A stretch of DNA of 64,000 bases from JAFKFJ01 sp963786445 (GCA_963786445.1 CAWAZU010000026.1:124001-188000); one strand, 5' to 3'; shown: positions 17,743 through 27,601, counted from the first letter of the stretch. The notes: generated by a model from the sequence alone, not told the origin. Numbers and translations are program-made.

Positions 17743-18840
17743 ATGTCCGACCGCGCCGGCCGCCCCAGCCTGTTCGCCCGCATCGAGGGCATGCCGATCA
17801 TCGTCGTGTTCTCGCTGATGCTGGCGCTGTTCATGTACACGGCGCCGGAGGTGTTTTTGGCGCCGCAGATCTACACCACGCTGCTCTCCACCGCGCCGCC
17901 GCTGATCCTGCTCGCGATCGGGCTGACTTTCGTGATCGGCGCCGGCGAGATCGACCTGTCGTTCCCGGCGGTGATCGCGTTCTCCGGCTTCGTGTTCGCC
18001 GTGCTGTTCAAGCAATACCAGCTCGGCTGGCTCGCGGTGCTGGGCGGGCTGCTGTCGGGGATGCTGGTCGGCGTGGTCAACGGGCTGCTGATCGCGCGCA
18101 TCGGCCTGCCGAGCTTCATCGCGACCCTGGGCACGCAGTTCTTCTGGTCGGGCATGGCGACGGTGCTGTCGGGCGGCAAGTCGTACGCGCTGCGCGGCGC
18201 CGAGGCGAGCAGCGTCTGGCAGCTCATCGTCGGCAATTTCGGCGATCCGAACTCGATCGCCTGGCAGGACCAGATCTCCATCCAGGCGGTCTGGACGGCG
18301 CTGATCGTGATCTTCCTTTGGTTCATCCTCAACCGCCACCGCTTCGGCGAGCACATCCTGTTCATCGGCAACTCCAACGACGTGGCGCGCGTCGTCGGCA
18401 TCAATGTCGGGCGGGAGAAGATCAAGCTGTTCACGCTGATGGGCACGCTCGCCGCGGTGGCCGCGATGATGCTGACGCTGGAGAACAAGAACTATTTCGG
18501 CAATCAGGGCCAGGGCTATCTGCTGACCGCGATCGCCGCGGTGCTGATCGGCGGCACCTCGATCTTTGGCGGACGCGCCACCATCGTCGGCACCGTGTTC
18601 GGCTGCTTCATCATCTGGATGATCGAGGCCGGGCTGGTGGCATCGGGCCTGACCGGCGCCTGGGTGCGCACCGTGCAGGGGCTGATTTTCCTGATCGCGA
18701 TCGTGTTCTACCTGCTGGTCGAGGAACCCGCGCGGCGGACCGAGCTGTTGCGCCGCTTCCGCGGGTCACGGGATTCCGGCCGGGCGGTCCCGGCCGGCGG
18801 GCGCGCGGCACCGGGCGGTGCCGGCACGCAGAAGGGCTGA
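17743..18840 (+). CDS. Sugar ABC transporter permease (CUT2 system 2)
   Basis: This 365-residue multi-helix permease of the RbsC/FrcC type has LTFVIGAGEIDLSFPAV at the conserved helix-2 region and GLPSFIATLGTQFFWSGM. The coupling segment reads NVGREKIKLFTLMGTLAA, and the block IAAVLIGGTSIFGGRATIVG is highly typical of the family. The C-terminal tail after about residue 330 is charged and Gly/Arg-rich and looks disordered, which is unusual for the family. It forms the channel of system 2 between the ATPase and the binding protein. The frame is intact. Confidence 0.88.
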   Translation: MSDRAGRPSLFARIEGMPIIVVFSLMLALFMYTAPEVFLAPQIYTTLLSTAPPLILLAIGLTFVIGAGEIDLSFPAVIAFSGFVFAVLFKQYQLGWLAVLGGLLSGMLVGVVNGLLIARIGLPSFIATLGTQFFWSGMATVLSGGKSYALRGAEASSVWQLIVGNFGDPNSIAWQDQISIQAVWTALIVIFLWFILNRHRFGEHILFIGNSNDVARVVGINVGREKIKLFTLMGTLAAVAAMMLTLENKNYFGNQGQGYLLTAIAAVLIGGTSIFGGRATIVGTVFGCFIIWMIEAGLVASGLTGAWVRTVQGLIFLIAIVFYLLVEEPARRTELLRRFRGSRDSGRAVPAGGRAAPGGAGTQKG

Positions 18841-18871
18841 GAAACGCCAATCGAGTGGAGGAGGAACCAGG

Positions 18872-19870
18872 ATGAGCTGCACCAAACTGTTGCTGGCCGG
18901 CGCCGCCGTCGCGGCGCTCGCGGTCGGCGCCCCGGCGGCGCGCGCGGCCGATGCGCCGCCCGGCAAGGGGGTTACGATCTACATGCAGATGGGCGGCAAC
19001 CCCGGCGAAGGTCCGGTGCTGGCGCGCCAGACCGGCGCCGCCGCGGCGGCCAAGGCGCTCGGCGTGGACAAGCTCAACGAGCAGTTCTCGCAATGGGCGC
19101 CGGAGAAGATGATCGAGCAGTTCAAGGAGGCGATGGCGGCCAAGCCGACCTGCATCGTCATCATGGGCCATCCCGGCTCGGATGCGTTCCACGACCTTGT
19201 CAAGCAGGCGGTCGAGGAAGGCATCGTCGTCACCGACGGCAACTCGCCGCTGACGCCGCTGCAAAAGGAGTTCGGGCCGAAGGGCTTCGGCTATGCCGGC
19301 GTCGATCTCTATGCCGGCGGCACGCTGACGGCCAATGCGATGATTGCCGCCGGGCACCTCAAGGCGGGCGACCAGGCGATGGTCTATGGCGTGTTCAGCC
19401 AGGCCGAGCGCGGCCTGTCGGAAAAGGGCCTGGCCGATACGCTGGAGAAGGCGGGGCTGAAGGTCGATCGGCTGGAGATCACGCAGGAAGCCAACTCCGA
19501 TCCTTCGCTCGCGGTTCCGGTGCTGACCGCCTACGTGCAGTCGCATCCGGGGCTCAAGGCGATCGGCACGCAGCACGGCGGCGTCACCGGCATCCTCGCC
19601 GACGTGCTGAAGAAGGCCGGCAAGAAGCCGGGCGAGATCACCGTCGGCGGCATCGACCTGGTGCCGGCCACGATCGACGGGCTGAAGAGCGGCTACGTCT
19701 CCGCCACCCTGGACCAGCTGCTCTACCTGCAGGGCTTCTTCCCGGTGACGCAGTGCGTGCTGACGGCCAAGTACAAGATGCCGGGCCTGTCGCTGAACAC
19801 CGGCGCCGGCGTGGTGACGCCGAAGACCATCGGCGGCCTGGTCGCGCTGATCGACGCCGGCATCCGCTGA
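18872..19870 (+). CDS. Sugar ABC transporter substrate-binding protein (CUT2 system 2)
   Basis: This is a 332-residue periplasmic protein. The signal peptide (LLLAGAAVAALAVGAPAARA) is cut near residue 27. The mature protein has the type I binding fold: GVTIYMQMGGNPGEGPV, a PTCIVIMGHPGSDAF strand-loop, and VGGIDLVPATIDGLKSGYV near the end, as in the RbsB family. The ATG at 18872 is preceded by GGAGGAGGAACC, a very strong ribosome site, which fits the high expression needed for a binding protein. It is the last gene of the three-gene system and is followed by a perfect hairpin. It shares little with the system-1 binding protein, so the two importers probably take different ligands. Confidence 0.87.
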   Translation: MSCTKLLLAGAAVAALAVGAPAARAADAPPGKGVTIYMQMGGNPGEGPVLARQTGAAAAAKALGVDKLNEQFSQWAPEKMIEQFKEAMAAKPTCIVIMGHPGSDAFHDLVKQAVEEGIVVTDGNSPLTPLQKEFGPKGFGYAGVDLYAGGTLTANAMIAAGHLKAGDQAMVYGVFSQAERGLSEKGLADTLEKAGLKVDRLEITQEANSDPSLAVPVLTAYVQSHPGLKAIGTQHGGVTGILADVLKKAGKKPGEITVGGIDLVPATIDGLKSGYVSATLDQLLYLQGFFPVTQCVLTAKYKMPGLSLNTGAGVVTPKTIGGLVALIDAGIR

Positions 19871-19886
19871 ACGGCTGACACGAAAA

Positions 19887-19915
19887 ACGCGCCCCTCCCG
19901 GCGGGAGGGGCGCGT
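19887..19915. terminator. Bidirectional terminator hairpin
   Basis: ACGCGCCCCTCCC (19887-19899) pairs perfectly over 13 bp with GGGAGGGGCGCGT (19903-19915) with a 3-base loop. AAAA just before it supplies a T-run for transcripts from the minus strand. It lies between the convergent binding-protein gene and the DUF2852 gene and could end both. Confidence 0.75.
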
Positions 19916-19935
19916 CGTGTCTCGGCGCCGCCCGG

Positions 19936-20349
19936 TTACGCGGCCGCGGGCGGCGGCTCGGGGTCGTGCGGGCGGTTGCGGCGCTCGGCCATGAACTGGT
20001 CGAACTCCGCCTTGTCCTTGGCGCGGCGCAGCCGCTCCAGGTAGGCGACGAACTCCTGCTGCTCCTCTTCGAGGCGGCGCAGCGTCTCGGCGCGGTAGTC
20101 GTCGAAGGCGGCGTTGCCGCTGCCCGGCGCGCGGTTCCACTTGCCCCGCCCGCCGCCGCACCAGCCGCCGTGCCCCTGCATGTTGTGCCACCGCCCCGCC
20201 CCGTTCGGGCCGCAGCCGCGCAGCCGGCCGCTGAAGATCAGGAACGCCAGAATGGCGAGCCCCAGCGGCCAGAACACCCAGAAGGCGAGGACCATGGCCG
20301 CAATCCAGCCGCCTCGGCCGAACTCGTCCATCTTCGCCGCGAGCACCAT
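19936..20349 (-). CDS. DUF2852 membrane protein
   Basis: This 137-residue protein has one strong transmembrane helix (IAAMVLAFWVFWPLGLAILAFLIF) near its start and a Gly/Trp-rich loop. It then has a helical region FDDYRAETLRRLEEEQQEFVAYLERLRRAKDK, which matches the DUF2852 family (function unknown). I prefer the ATG at 20347-20349 because GGGAGGGT lies just upstream. The longer frame starting at 20379 would put its start codon inside a palindromic operator. A TetR-family gene lies upstream on the same strand with matching operators before both genes, so this protein is probably controlled by that regulator. Confidence 0.75.
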   Translation of the reverse strand: MVLAAKMDEFGRGGWIAAMVLAFWVFWPLGLAILAFLIFSGRLRGCGPNGAGRWHNMQGHGGWCGGGRGKWNRAPGSGNAAFDDYRAETLRRLEEEQQEFVAYLERLRRAKDKAEFDQFMAERRNRPHDPEPPPAAA

Positions 20350-20367
20350 GAGACCCTCCCAGGTCAA

Positions 20368-20384
20368 TGTAAATGGCATTTACA
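20368..20384. promoter_or_regulatory. Palindromic operator upstream of DUF2852 gene
   Basis: TGTAAATGGCATTTACA is a perfect 17-bp palindrome (8-bp arms around a central G), 18 bp upstream of the preferred DUF2852 start. TGTAAA...TTTACA half-sites are typical for TetR/AcrR repressors. A related site lies at the start of the tetR gene next door (13 of 17 positions identical). Confidence 0.7.
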
Positions 20385-20421
20385 TCCTGGGGTCGGGCCC
20401 TGGCGCTGTCAAGCCTGTCGG

Positions 20422-21060
20422 TCAGCGACGGTCCGGCGTGCCCGCCAGCCCGAGCGATTGCAGGTAGATCAGCAGCCCGGCCTCCAGCAGTTCCTCGGGT
20501 TCCATCGGCAGCTTGTGGCTGTGGCCGATGAACAGCGAGGCGATGCCGTGCGACATCGCCCAGACATGCAGTGCCACCATCAGCGCCGGCGGGCGGCGGC
20601 CGGCGGCGGTGGCGCAGGCGGCGTCGGCGGCGCGGCGCAGCACCGAGAAGGCGAGGTCGGCGGCCTGGCGCAGCGCCGGCTCCTCCAGCGGCAGGCCGGA
20701 TTCGAACATCACGGCATAGGAGGCCGGGTCGCTGCGGGCGAAATCCAGGTATGCGCGGCCGCAATTCTCCAGCGCCGTGATCGGGTCGGGCCGGCCGTCG
20801 TTCCAGTTGCGCTCCATCTCCGCGGCGAAGCGGACGAAGCCGCGGCGGGCGAGCTCGGCGAGCAGGGCGGTGCGGTCGCGGAAGTGACGGTACGGCGCGG
20901 CCGGGCTGACGCCGGCGGCGCGGGCGAGTTCGACGAAGGCGAAGCCGGCCGGCCCGCGCTCCGCGATCAGCCGCAGCGCCGCCTCGACCAGCGCCTCGCG
21001 CAGGTTGCCGTGGTGGTAGGACTCGCGCTGGGCACGGTCCTGCTGGCGGTCGAAGGTCAT
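20422..21060 (-). CDS. TetR/AcrR family transcriptional regulator
   Basis: This 212-residue regulator has the N-terminal TetR helix-turn-helix: LVEAALRLIAERGPAGFAF followed by VELARAAGVSPAAPYRHFRDR. The C-terminal ligand domain resembles the WHG/TetR_C type (WAMSHGIASLFIGHSHKLP). The ATG at 21058-21060 gives MTFDRQQDRAQRESYHHGNLREALV, the usual opening; the frame extends upstream, but that part has no family match. A palindrome-like site overlaps this start and a perfect version precedes the downstream DUF2852 gene, which suggests repression of itself and of that gene. The ligand is unknown. The frame is intact. Confidence 0.88.
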   Translation of the reverse strand: MTFDRQQDRAQRESYHHGNLREALVEAALRLIAERGPAGFAFVELARAAGVSPAAPYRHFRDRTALLAELARRGFVRFAAEMERNWNDGRPDPITALENCGRAYLDFARSDPASYAVMFESGLPLEEPALRQAADLAFSVLRRAADAACATAAGRRPPALMVALHVWAMSHGIASLFIGHSHKLPMEPEELLEAGLLIYLQSLGLAGTPDRR

Positions 21061-21076
21061 GTGAAGCGTATTTACA
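21060..21076. promoter_or_regulatory. Imperfect operator at the tetR start
   Basis: TGTGAAGCGTATTTACA matches the palindrome at 20368-20384 at 13 of 17 positions, including the complete TTTACA half-site. It touches the first base of the tetR start codon and so could block its own transcription or initiation. Confidence 0.55.
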
Positions 21077-21190
21077 CGAAACGGGTCCGGCGCACAGCCG
21101 CACACGGGATCGTGCCCCGCCACGGCAACGTCTCTTTCATCCGCTTGCGGTTACCCTAACGATGCAGAAACGAAACCGGGTGCGGTGGCG

Positions 21191-24100
21191 ATGGCGACCA
21201 GACAATGGACGCAACAATCCGGCGACTGGTTTTCGACGGCGAGCTGGCGCGACGCGACCACCGGCCAGCTCGCGGCCGCGCCGACGTCCGGCGACACCGC
21301 CGAAATCTTTACCGGGACCGTCAGCATCACCGCGGCGGACGCGGCCACGGCGGGCCACGGCACGCTCGACGGCATCACCGTCATGTTCACGCCGATCAGC
21401 GGCGACGCGACGCCGACGCTCGATGTCACGAACGAACAGTTCGGCAGCGGCATGTATGTCTTCACCGACGCCGCGCCGGGCCTGGGCGGCGCGCTGGTGG
21501 CGCGGGGAACGGTCGGGTTCGCGGGGACGCTGCAGGGCGATTTCTCCGGCGCCACCCTGACGCTCGACATCGAGGCGCAGAACGGCGCCGCCGTCTTCAC
21601 CAACACCGGCACCCTCAAGGCGAGCGACGGTGGCACGCTGTCGGTGATCGGCACCGCCGACGCCGTGCTCGCCAACAGCGGATTGCTGCGGGCCAACAAC
21701 GGCAGCACGCTCGCCATCGCCACCGCGGTCACCAGCACGAGCCTCGGCACGGTGGAGGCACTGGTCCAGGGCCTGCTGGACGTCGCCGGACCGTTCACCA
21801 ACCAGGGCACCCTGTTCGCGAGCCAACTGGTGAGCGGTTTGTATGAGGCCGGCACCATCGACATCACCGGCTCGCTGACCAACGCGGGCGACATTTCCGA
21901 CGCCTATTTCGGCGTCATCGCGGCGACCGGCGGCGTCGCCAACAGCGGCACCATCGACGATGCGGGCGGCGCGGTCACGCTCGGCGGCGGCGTGACCAAC
22001 ACCGACGCCATCATCGTCTCGGCCGGCTCGCTCGGCTTCACCGGCGCGGTCGGCAACGCCGGCACGATCACGGACGGCGGCGGCACGCTCGGCTTCGACG
22101 GCCCGGTCACCAACAGCGGCCTGCTCATCGACGAAGCCGGCACGCTGACCATCGCCGGCCGGCTCGCCGGCAGCGGCACGATCCAGCTCGCCGATCATGT
22201 CACGCTCGACGGCGCCGTCGCCGCCGGCCAGGTGATCGACTTCGGCAGCGCCACCGACGCCACGCTCGACCTCGGCGACCCGAGCCAGTTTGACGGCACG
22301 ATCGCAGGCGTCAACGGCCACGACATCATCCAGCTCGGCACCGCCGCGACCGGCGCGAGCTACGACGCGACGACGCAGGTGCTGTCGGTGCTGGACGGCA
22401 CCAGCCTGGTTGCCGCCTTCACCATCGAGGGCGGCGCCACGTCGCTGAATGTCGGGCCGGGCGCGCTGGGCGATGCGGTGCTGACGGCCGAGACGATCGG
22501 ATCGCCGTCGGCGATGGAAAACTACATCGTCCAGAACGACTTCGCCACGTTTGACGGCGGGACGCCGCAGACGCATGCCTGGCCGACGCCGGATGCGACC
22601 ATCTACTACACGTTCGAGCCGGGCTCGACGCTGACGACGGCCGACGAGAGCGGGTTCCTGCGCGGCATGTCGCTGTACCAGGACCTCGCCGACATCACGT
22701 TCGTGCAAGCCGAACTCCAGCCACCCTGCCGATCTGTTCATCACCACCAATGGCGGCGGCTCGGCGGAAACCACCTACAGCGTCACCGACACGGTCACCG
22801 GCGGCGTCACCCTGGCCGGCGCCACCGCGGCGACCATCAGCATCGACACGCAGATACAGGGCTGGACCGACCTGAACGATCTCGGCACCAACGACACCAG
22901 CGGCCAGGGCGGCTACGGCTTCCTCACCGTGCTGCACGAGCTCGGCCATGTCATCGGCTTCGGCCATTCCGGGCCGTACGACGACGGCCAGGCGACGTCG
23001 AACTTCCTCGCCGACCAGACGTCCTACACCGACACGCGCCAGTACAGCGTCATGTCGTACATCGAACTCGTCGCAGTCCGGCGCCGACTGGACGGCCGGC
23101 ACCACCGCGATCGTGCCGCAGACGCCGATGCTGTACGACATCGGCGCGGCGCAGATGATCTACGGCGCCAACACCAGCGTCATCGGCGGCGACAACGTCT
23201 TCGGCTTCAACTCGAGCTTCGCCGCCGGCTCGGCGCTGTCGGTGTACAACTTCGCGGTCAACACCGTGCCGGTGGTGACGCTGTACGACGCCGGCCAGGG
23301 CAACACGCTCGACCTCTCCGGGTTCGGTGCCGCCTCCTATGTCAACCTCGATCCCGGCGCGTTCAGCAGCGCCGACGGGCTGACCGACAACATCGGCATC
23401 GCCGACGGCACCACGATCAACACCGCGGTCGGCGGCAGCGGCAACGACACGTTCGTGGTCAACGGACTCGCCGACACGATCGACGGCGGCGGCGGCGCCA
23501 ACACCGTGGTGCTGAACGCCCCCTCGGCCGATTTCCGGGTGAGCGGCAGCGCCGGCACGGTCAGCGTCACCGACACGCTGAACGACGTCACCGACAGGCT
23601 GACCAACATCCAGATCCTGCAATTCGCCGGCGCGACCGAGCTGGCGCCGTGCTTCCTGCGCGGCACGCGCATCCTGACCGAGCGCGGCGAAATTCCCGTC
23701 GAGGCGCTGCGCGCGGGCGAGGACCGCGTCATCACGCGCGACGGCCGGCCCGCGCAAGTGGTCTGGATCGGCTGGCGCGAACTCGACGGGGCGCGGCACC
23801 CGAGGCCGCAGGACGTGATGCCGGTGCGCGTGCTTGCGGGCGCGCTGGCGCCGGGGCAGCCGCGCCGCGACCTGCGGCTCTCGCCCGACCACGCGCTGGC
23901 GCTCGGCGGCGTGCTGATCCCGGTGCGCTACCTGCTCAACGGTGCCACCGTCGTGCAGGAGGCGCGGCCGGGCCGCATCGCCTACTATCACGTCGAGCTG
24001 GACCGCCATGACATCCTGCTCGCCGAGGGTGCCGCCGCCGAATCCTACCTCGATACCGGCAACCGCGGCGCCTTCACCGACGGGCGCCGGCGCGACGCAA

Positions 24101-24643
24101 CTCCATCCGCGCTTCGCCCCCGGCGATGCGGCGGCATTGCGCATCTGGGCCGAGGCCGGCTGTGCGCCGCTGGTCGTGGCGGGGCCGGCGCTGGCGCAGG
24201 CGCGGGCCGCCATCGCGGCGCGGGCACAGGCGCTCGGCTATCGGGTGACCCGCGACCCAGACCTGCACGCGACCGCGGACGGGCGCGCGCTGGCGCTGCG
24301 GCGGCGCGACCTCGTGTGGCAGGCGGCGCTGCCGCCGGGCGCGGAACATGTCCGCCTGCTGTCGCGCGTGGCCGTGCCGCTGCACCTCGTCGGCCCCGGC
24401 GGCGATCCGCGCCGGCTCGGCATCGCCGTCGCGGCGCTGCATCTCGACGGCGCCGCGCTGCCGCTCGACGATGCGCGGCTGGACGCCGGCTGGCACGCGC
24501 CCGAACCCGGCTTTTGCTGGACCGACGGCGCGGCGGCGATCGATGTGCGGCAGGCGCGCCGCCTCGCGCTGCGCATCGCCATGACCGCAACCTACTGGCT
24601 GGCCGCAGGACCGGCGGCTCCGCGGCGCGCCCGCGCCGCGTGA
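21191..24643 (+). CDS. Secreted metzincin (M10-type) protease with beta-repeat, RTX-like and Hint domains (three frame breaks)
   Basis: One long protein of about 1,150 residues can be followed through frame switches near 22725, 23070 and 24095. Residues 1 to about 440 are Gly/Thr/Asn-rich beta repeats of the VTNSGLLIDEAGTLTIAG kind, like autotransporter stalks. Near residue 580 comes a full zincin motif HELGHVIGFGH, followed by the metzincin Met-turn YSVMSYIE, as in serralysins. A calcium-binding-like GGSGNDTFVVNG...DTIDGGGGANT repeat follows. At about residue 820 a Hint domain starts at Cys (CFLRGTRILTERGEIPVE), with SPDHALALGG and NGATVVQE as in Hint_2 proteins. There is no ordinary signal peptide. 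Export by a type I system is likely, as for other RTX proteins, but no exporter genes are adjacent. Confidence 0.72.
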
Positions 24644-24654
24644 TCCCGCCGCCG

Positions 24655-26068
24655 CTACCCCGCCCGGCGCACCTCGAAGCGGAACGGGCTGGCGGAGGCG
24701 GTGTGCGGGTCGAGCGACAGCCGGTGCTCCAGCGGCGGAAACGCCCGGCTGCGGCAATCCGGCCGGTCGCACAGCCGGCACGACAGGCCGATGCCGACCG
24801 CGGCCCGCTCCAGGTCGAGACCGTCGGCGTAGCCGATCTCCGCCGCGCGCGTCGATCGGCGCAGCCCATCGCGATGACATGCACCGGCGGCGGCTCGCCC
24901 GAAGCGCGCGGCGGCGCCGGTGACGGTGCGGGCGAAGCAGAGAAACGTCGCCGCCGTCCGGCAGCTCGCGCCACCTGCACGCGCAGCGTCCCCGGCGTGC
25001 GCGAACGCCGTATGCACCACCCAGCGCGGACACGACCCGCCATAGCGCGCGAACGGGAAGCCGGCGCCGGCGAACCGCTTCGAGACATTGCCCGCCGGAT
25101 CGACGCGCAGGAAGAAGAACGGCACGCCGCGCGCGCCGGTCCGCTGCAGGGTGGAGAGCCGATGGCACGCCTGCTCGAAACTGACACGCCGAACCGCGCC
25201 GCCAGCGCGTCCACGTCATGCCGCAGCGTGCGCGCCGCCGCGGCGAACGTCGCGTACGGCATCAGCAGCGCGGCGGCGGTGTAGTTCAGCAGGCCGATGC
25301 GGATCAGCGCCGCCGCCTCGGGCGAGGACGGCGCGGCCGGTCGGCGGTGACCGCCTCCACCGCCTCGCGCGCCTCCAGCAGCGCGAGCTGGAACGCCATG
25401 TGGAAGCCGCGGCTCTCGCGCGGCAGCATTTCCGACAGCTGCCAGCGTGCGCGCCGCCGCGATCGTAGCGGCGCAGCGCGCCCTCCAGCGGCTGCCACGG
25501 TGACGGCGAGGCCGTGGCGGCGGCGCAGCCGCTCGGCGACGGCGTGGTTCATCTCGGCCGGCGCCGCCGCCAGCTCGGCCCCGAGCACCTCGGCGGCCTG
25601 CTCCAGCTTGGGGAAATGGTTGGCGTGGTCGTTGAAGAAGTCGCGCGCCTCCTCGTTCGGCAGCAGCAGCCGCCGGCCGGAGGGCAGCGCGATGCCGCCG
25701 GCATCCTCGCGCGCCACCCGCCAGGCGCGATAGAGCGCCAGCACCGCCCGCGCGGCCGTCGGGCTGCCGCCGGCCAGCGCCGCCACTTCGGCGTCCGGCA
25801 CCGTCTCGGCGTCCAGCAGCGGGTCGGCAAAGGCTTCGCGCAGCTGCGCCTCGATCTGCCGCTCCTCGCTGCCCGACAGCGTCGCGAGATCGACCCGCAG
25901 CGTCTCGGCCAGCTTGATCAGCAGCGCGGCGGTGACGCCGCGCTGGTCGTGCTCGATCAGGTTGAGGTAGCTGGCGGAAATGCCCAGCCGCGTCGCCAGC
26001 GCCTGCTGCGTCAGCGCCCGCTCCAGCCGCAGCCGCCGCACCGTCCGGCCGATCAGCGGCTTGGCCAT
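24655..26068 (-). CDS. Short-chain fatty acid-type XRE regulator with IrrE-like domain (several frame breaks)
   Basis: The first 60 residues form a clear XRE helix-turn-helix (RLERALTQQALATRLGISAS, then YLNLIEHDQRGVTAALLIKL). A metallopeptidase-like ImmA/IrrE region follows (FPKLEQAAEVLG...GFHMAFQLALLEARE). The C-terminal DUF2083 domain reads PFFFLRVDPAGNVSKRF and ends with the cysteine cluster SCRLCDRPDC...RAFPPLEH. This architecture is that of the RamB/PccR/ScfR regulators, which sense acyl-CoA or acetate/propionate metabolism. Frame switches are needed near 25495, 25450, 25335 and 25185 and several times between 25000 and 24850. It is divergent from isocitrate lyase, the classic target of this family, and a pair of matching palindromes lies between them. 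Confidence 0.82.
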
Positions 26069-26075
26069 GCTTCAC

Positions 26076-26121
26076 ATCCTTTACGGATTTGCGCGGCCAC
26101 GGGTGAATATCCTTACCGGAT
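26076..26121. promoter_or_regulatory. Twin operator-like sites between the regulator and aceA
   Basis: ATCCTTTACGGAT (26076-26088) and ATCCTTACCGGAT (26109-26121) are the same interrupted palindrome ATCC-N5-GGAT, spaced 33 bp start to start, close to three helical turns. They share their flank (GGATT(T)GCG). They lie in the 140-bp divergent region, and the first begins 8 bp from the regulator start, so autoregulation plus aceA control is likely. Confidence 0.6.
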
Positions 26122-26208
26122 TGCGTGTCTGGGCGCATTTTCCCGATAAACTTCCGCGGTGCAATGTGAATTATTGACGCATCCCGACCGTCACGCGGAG
26201 GCTGCCCC

Positions 26209-27601
26209 ATGCGTCCGATTCAAACCCCGACTTTCGCCCCCGACGGCTCGCCGAGCGGCGCGCCGATGGCCGATCCCGACCGTTTTGCCGGCATCCGGCG
26301 CGACTACACGGCGGACGATGTCGAACGCCTCGCCGGCAGCTTCCGGGTCCGCCACACGCTGGCCGAGATGGGCGCGCGGCGGCTGTGGCATTTGCTGCGC
26401 ACGCGAACCATTCGTGCCGACGCTCGGCGCGCTCACCGGCAACCAGGCGGTGCAGCAGGTCAAGGCCGGGCTGCAGGCGATCTATCTCTCCGGCTGGCAG
26501 GTGGCGGCCGACGCCAACTCGGCCGGGCAGATGTATCCCGACCAGTCGCTCTATCCGGTGGACAGCGTGCCGGCGGTGGTGCGGCGGATCAACAACGCAC
26601 TGCGCCGCTGCGACCAGATCGACCGCATGGAGGGCAACAGCGGCACCTATTGGATGGCGCCGATCGTGGCGGATGCGGAGGCCGGGTTCGGCGGCAGCCT
26701 GAACGCCTACGAGCTGATGCGCGCCATGATCGAGGCCGGCGCCGCCGGCGTGCATTTCGAGGACCAGCTGGCGAGCGAAAAGAAATGCGGCCATCTCGGC
26801 GGCAAAGTGCTGGTGCCGATCGGCCAGCACATCCGCACGCTGAACGCCGCCCGGCTGGCCGCCGACGTGGAGGGCGTGCCGACCGTGCTGCTCTGCCGCA
26901 CCGACGCGCACAGCGCGCAGCTGCTCACCTCCGACATCGACGAGCGCGACCGTCCGTTCATCTCCGGCGAGCGCACCGCCGAAGGGTTTCTTCCGCATCC
27001 GCGACGGCATGGGCGTGGAGTATGCGATCGCCCGCAGCCTCGCCTACGCGCCCTATGCCGACCTGCTGTGGTGGGAGACCAGCGAGCCGGATCTGGCGGA
27101 AGCCGAGCGGTTCGCCGACGCGATCACCGCCGCTTCCCCGGCAAAATGCTGGCCTACAACTGCTCGCCGAGCTTCAACTGGCAGAAGAAGCTTTCGCCCG
27201 AGAAGATTGCGGACTTCCAGCGGACCATCGGGGCGATGGGCTACAAGTTCCAGTTCGTGACGCTGGCCGGCTTCCACAGCCTGAACCACGCCATGTTCCA
27301 GCTCGCCCGCGGCTACCGCCAGCGCGGCATGGCGGCGTATTCGGAACTGCAGCAGGCGGAGTTTTCCGCCGAGGCCGAGGGCTACACCGCCACGCGCCAC
27401 CAGCGCGAGGTCGGCGTCAGCTATTTCGACGCGGTGGCGATGGCGGTGTCCGGCGGGCGGTCCTCGACCACGGCGTTCGCCGGCAGCACCGAGATGGACC
27501 AGTTCCACCAGCCGGCCGCGCCGGCGCCGCACCATGCGGACCACGACGACGGCCTGGTGCATGGCCATGCCTGGGCGACCAGCGCGCCGCAGTGGGAATA
27601 G
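26209..27601 (+). CDS. aceA: Isocitrate lyase (three frame breaks)
   Basis: This enzyme cleaves isocitrate to glyoxylate and succinate in the glyoxylate bypass. The protein begins with FAGIRRDYTADDVERLAGSF and continues in another frame after about 26400 (PTLGALTGNQAVQQVKAGL, then AIYLSGWQVAADAN). The active-site signature SEKKCGHLGGKVLVP, with the catalytic Cys, is intact. Frames switch again near 26990 (GVEYAIARSLAYAPYADLLW) and near 27140 (MLAYNCSPSFNWQKKL). It ends HAWATSAPQWE. The corrected length suits the family. It is divergent from an ScfR-type regulator that probably controls it. Malate synthase is not in the window. A strong hairpin follows the stop. Confidence 0.92.

Noticed and set aside
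18611..21103. 830-codon minus-strand frame spanning several genes
   Set aside because: It crosses the binding-protein gene antisense and the DUF2852 and TetR genes in the wrong frame; those genes have clear motifs.
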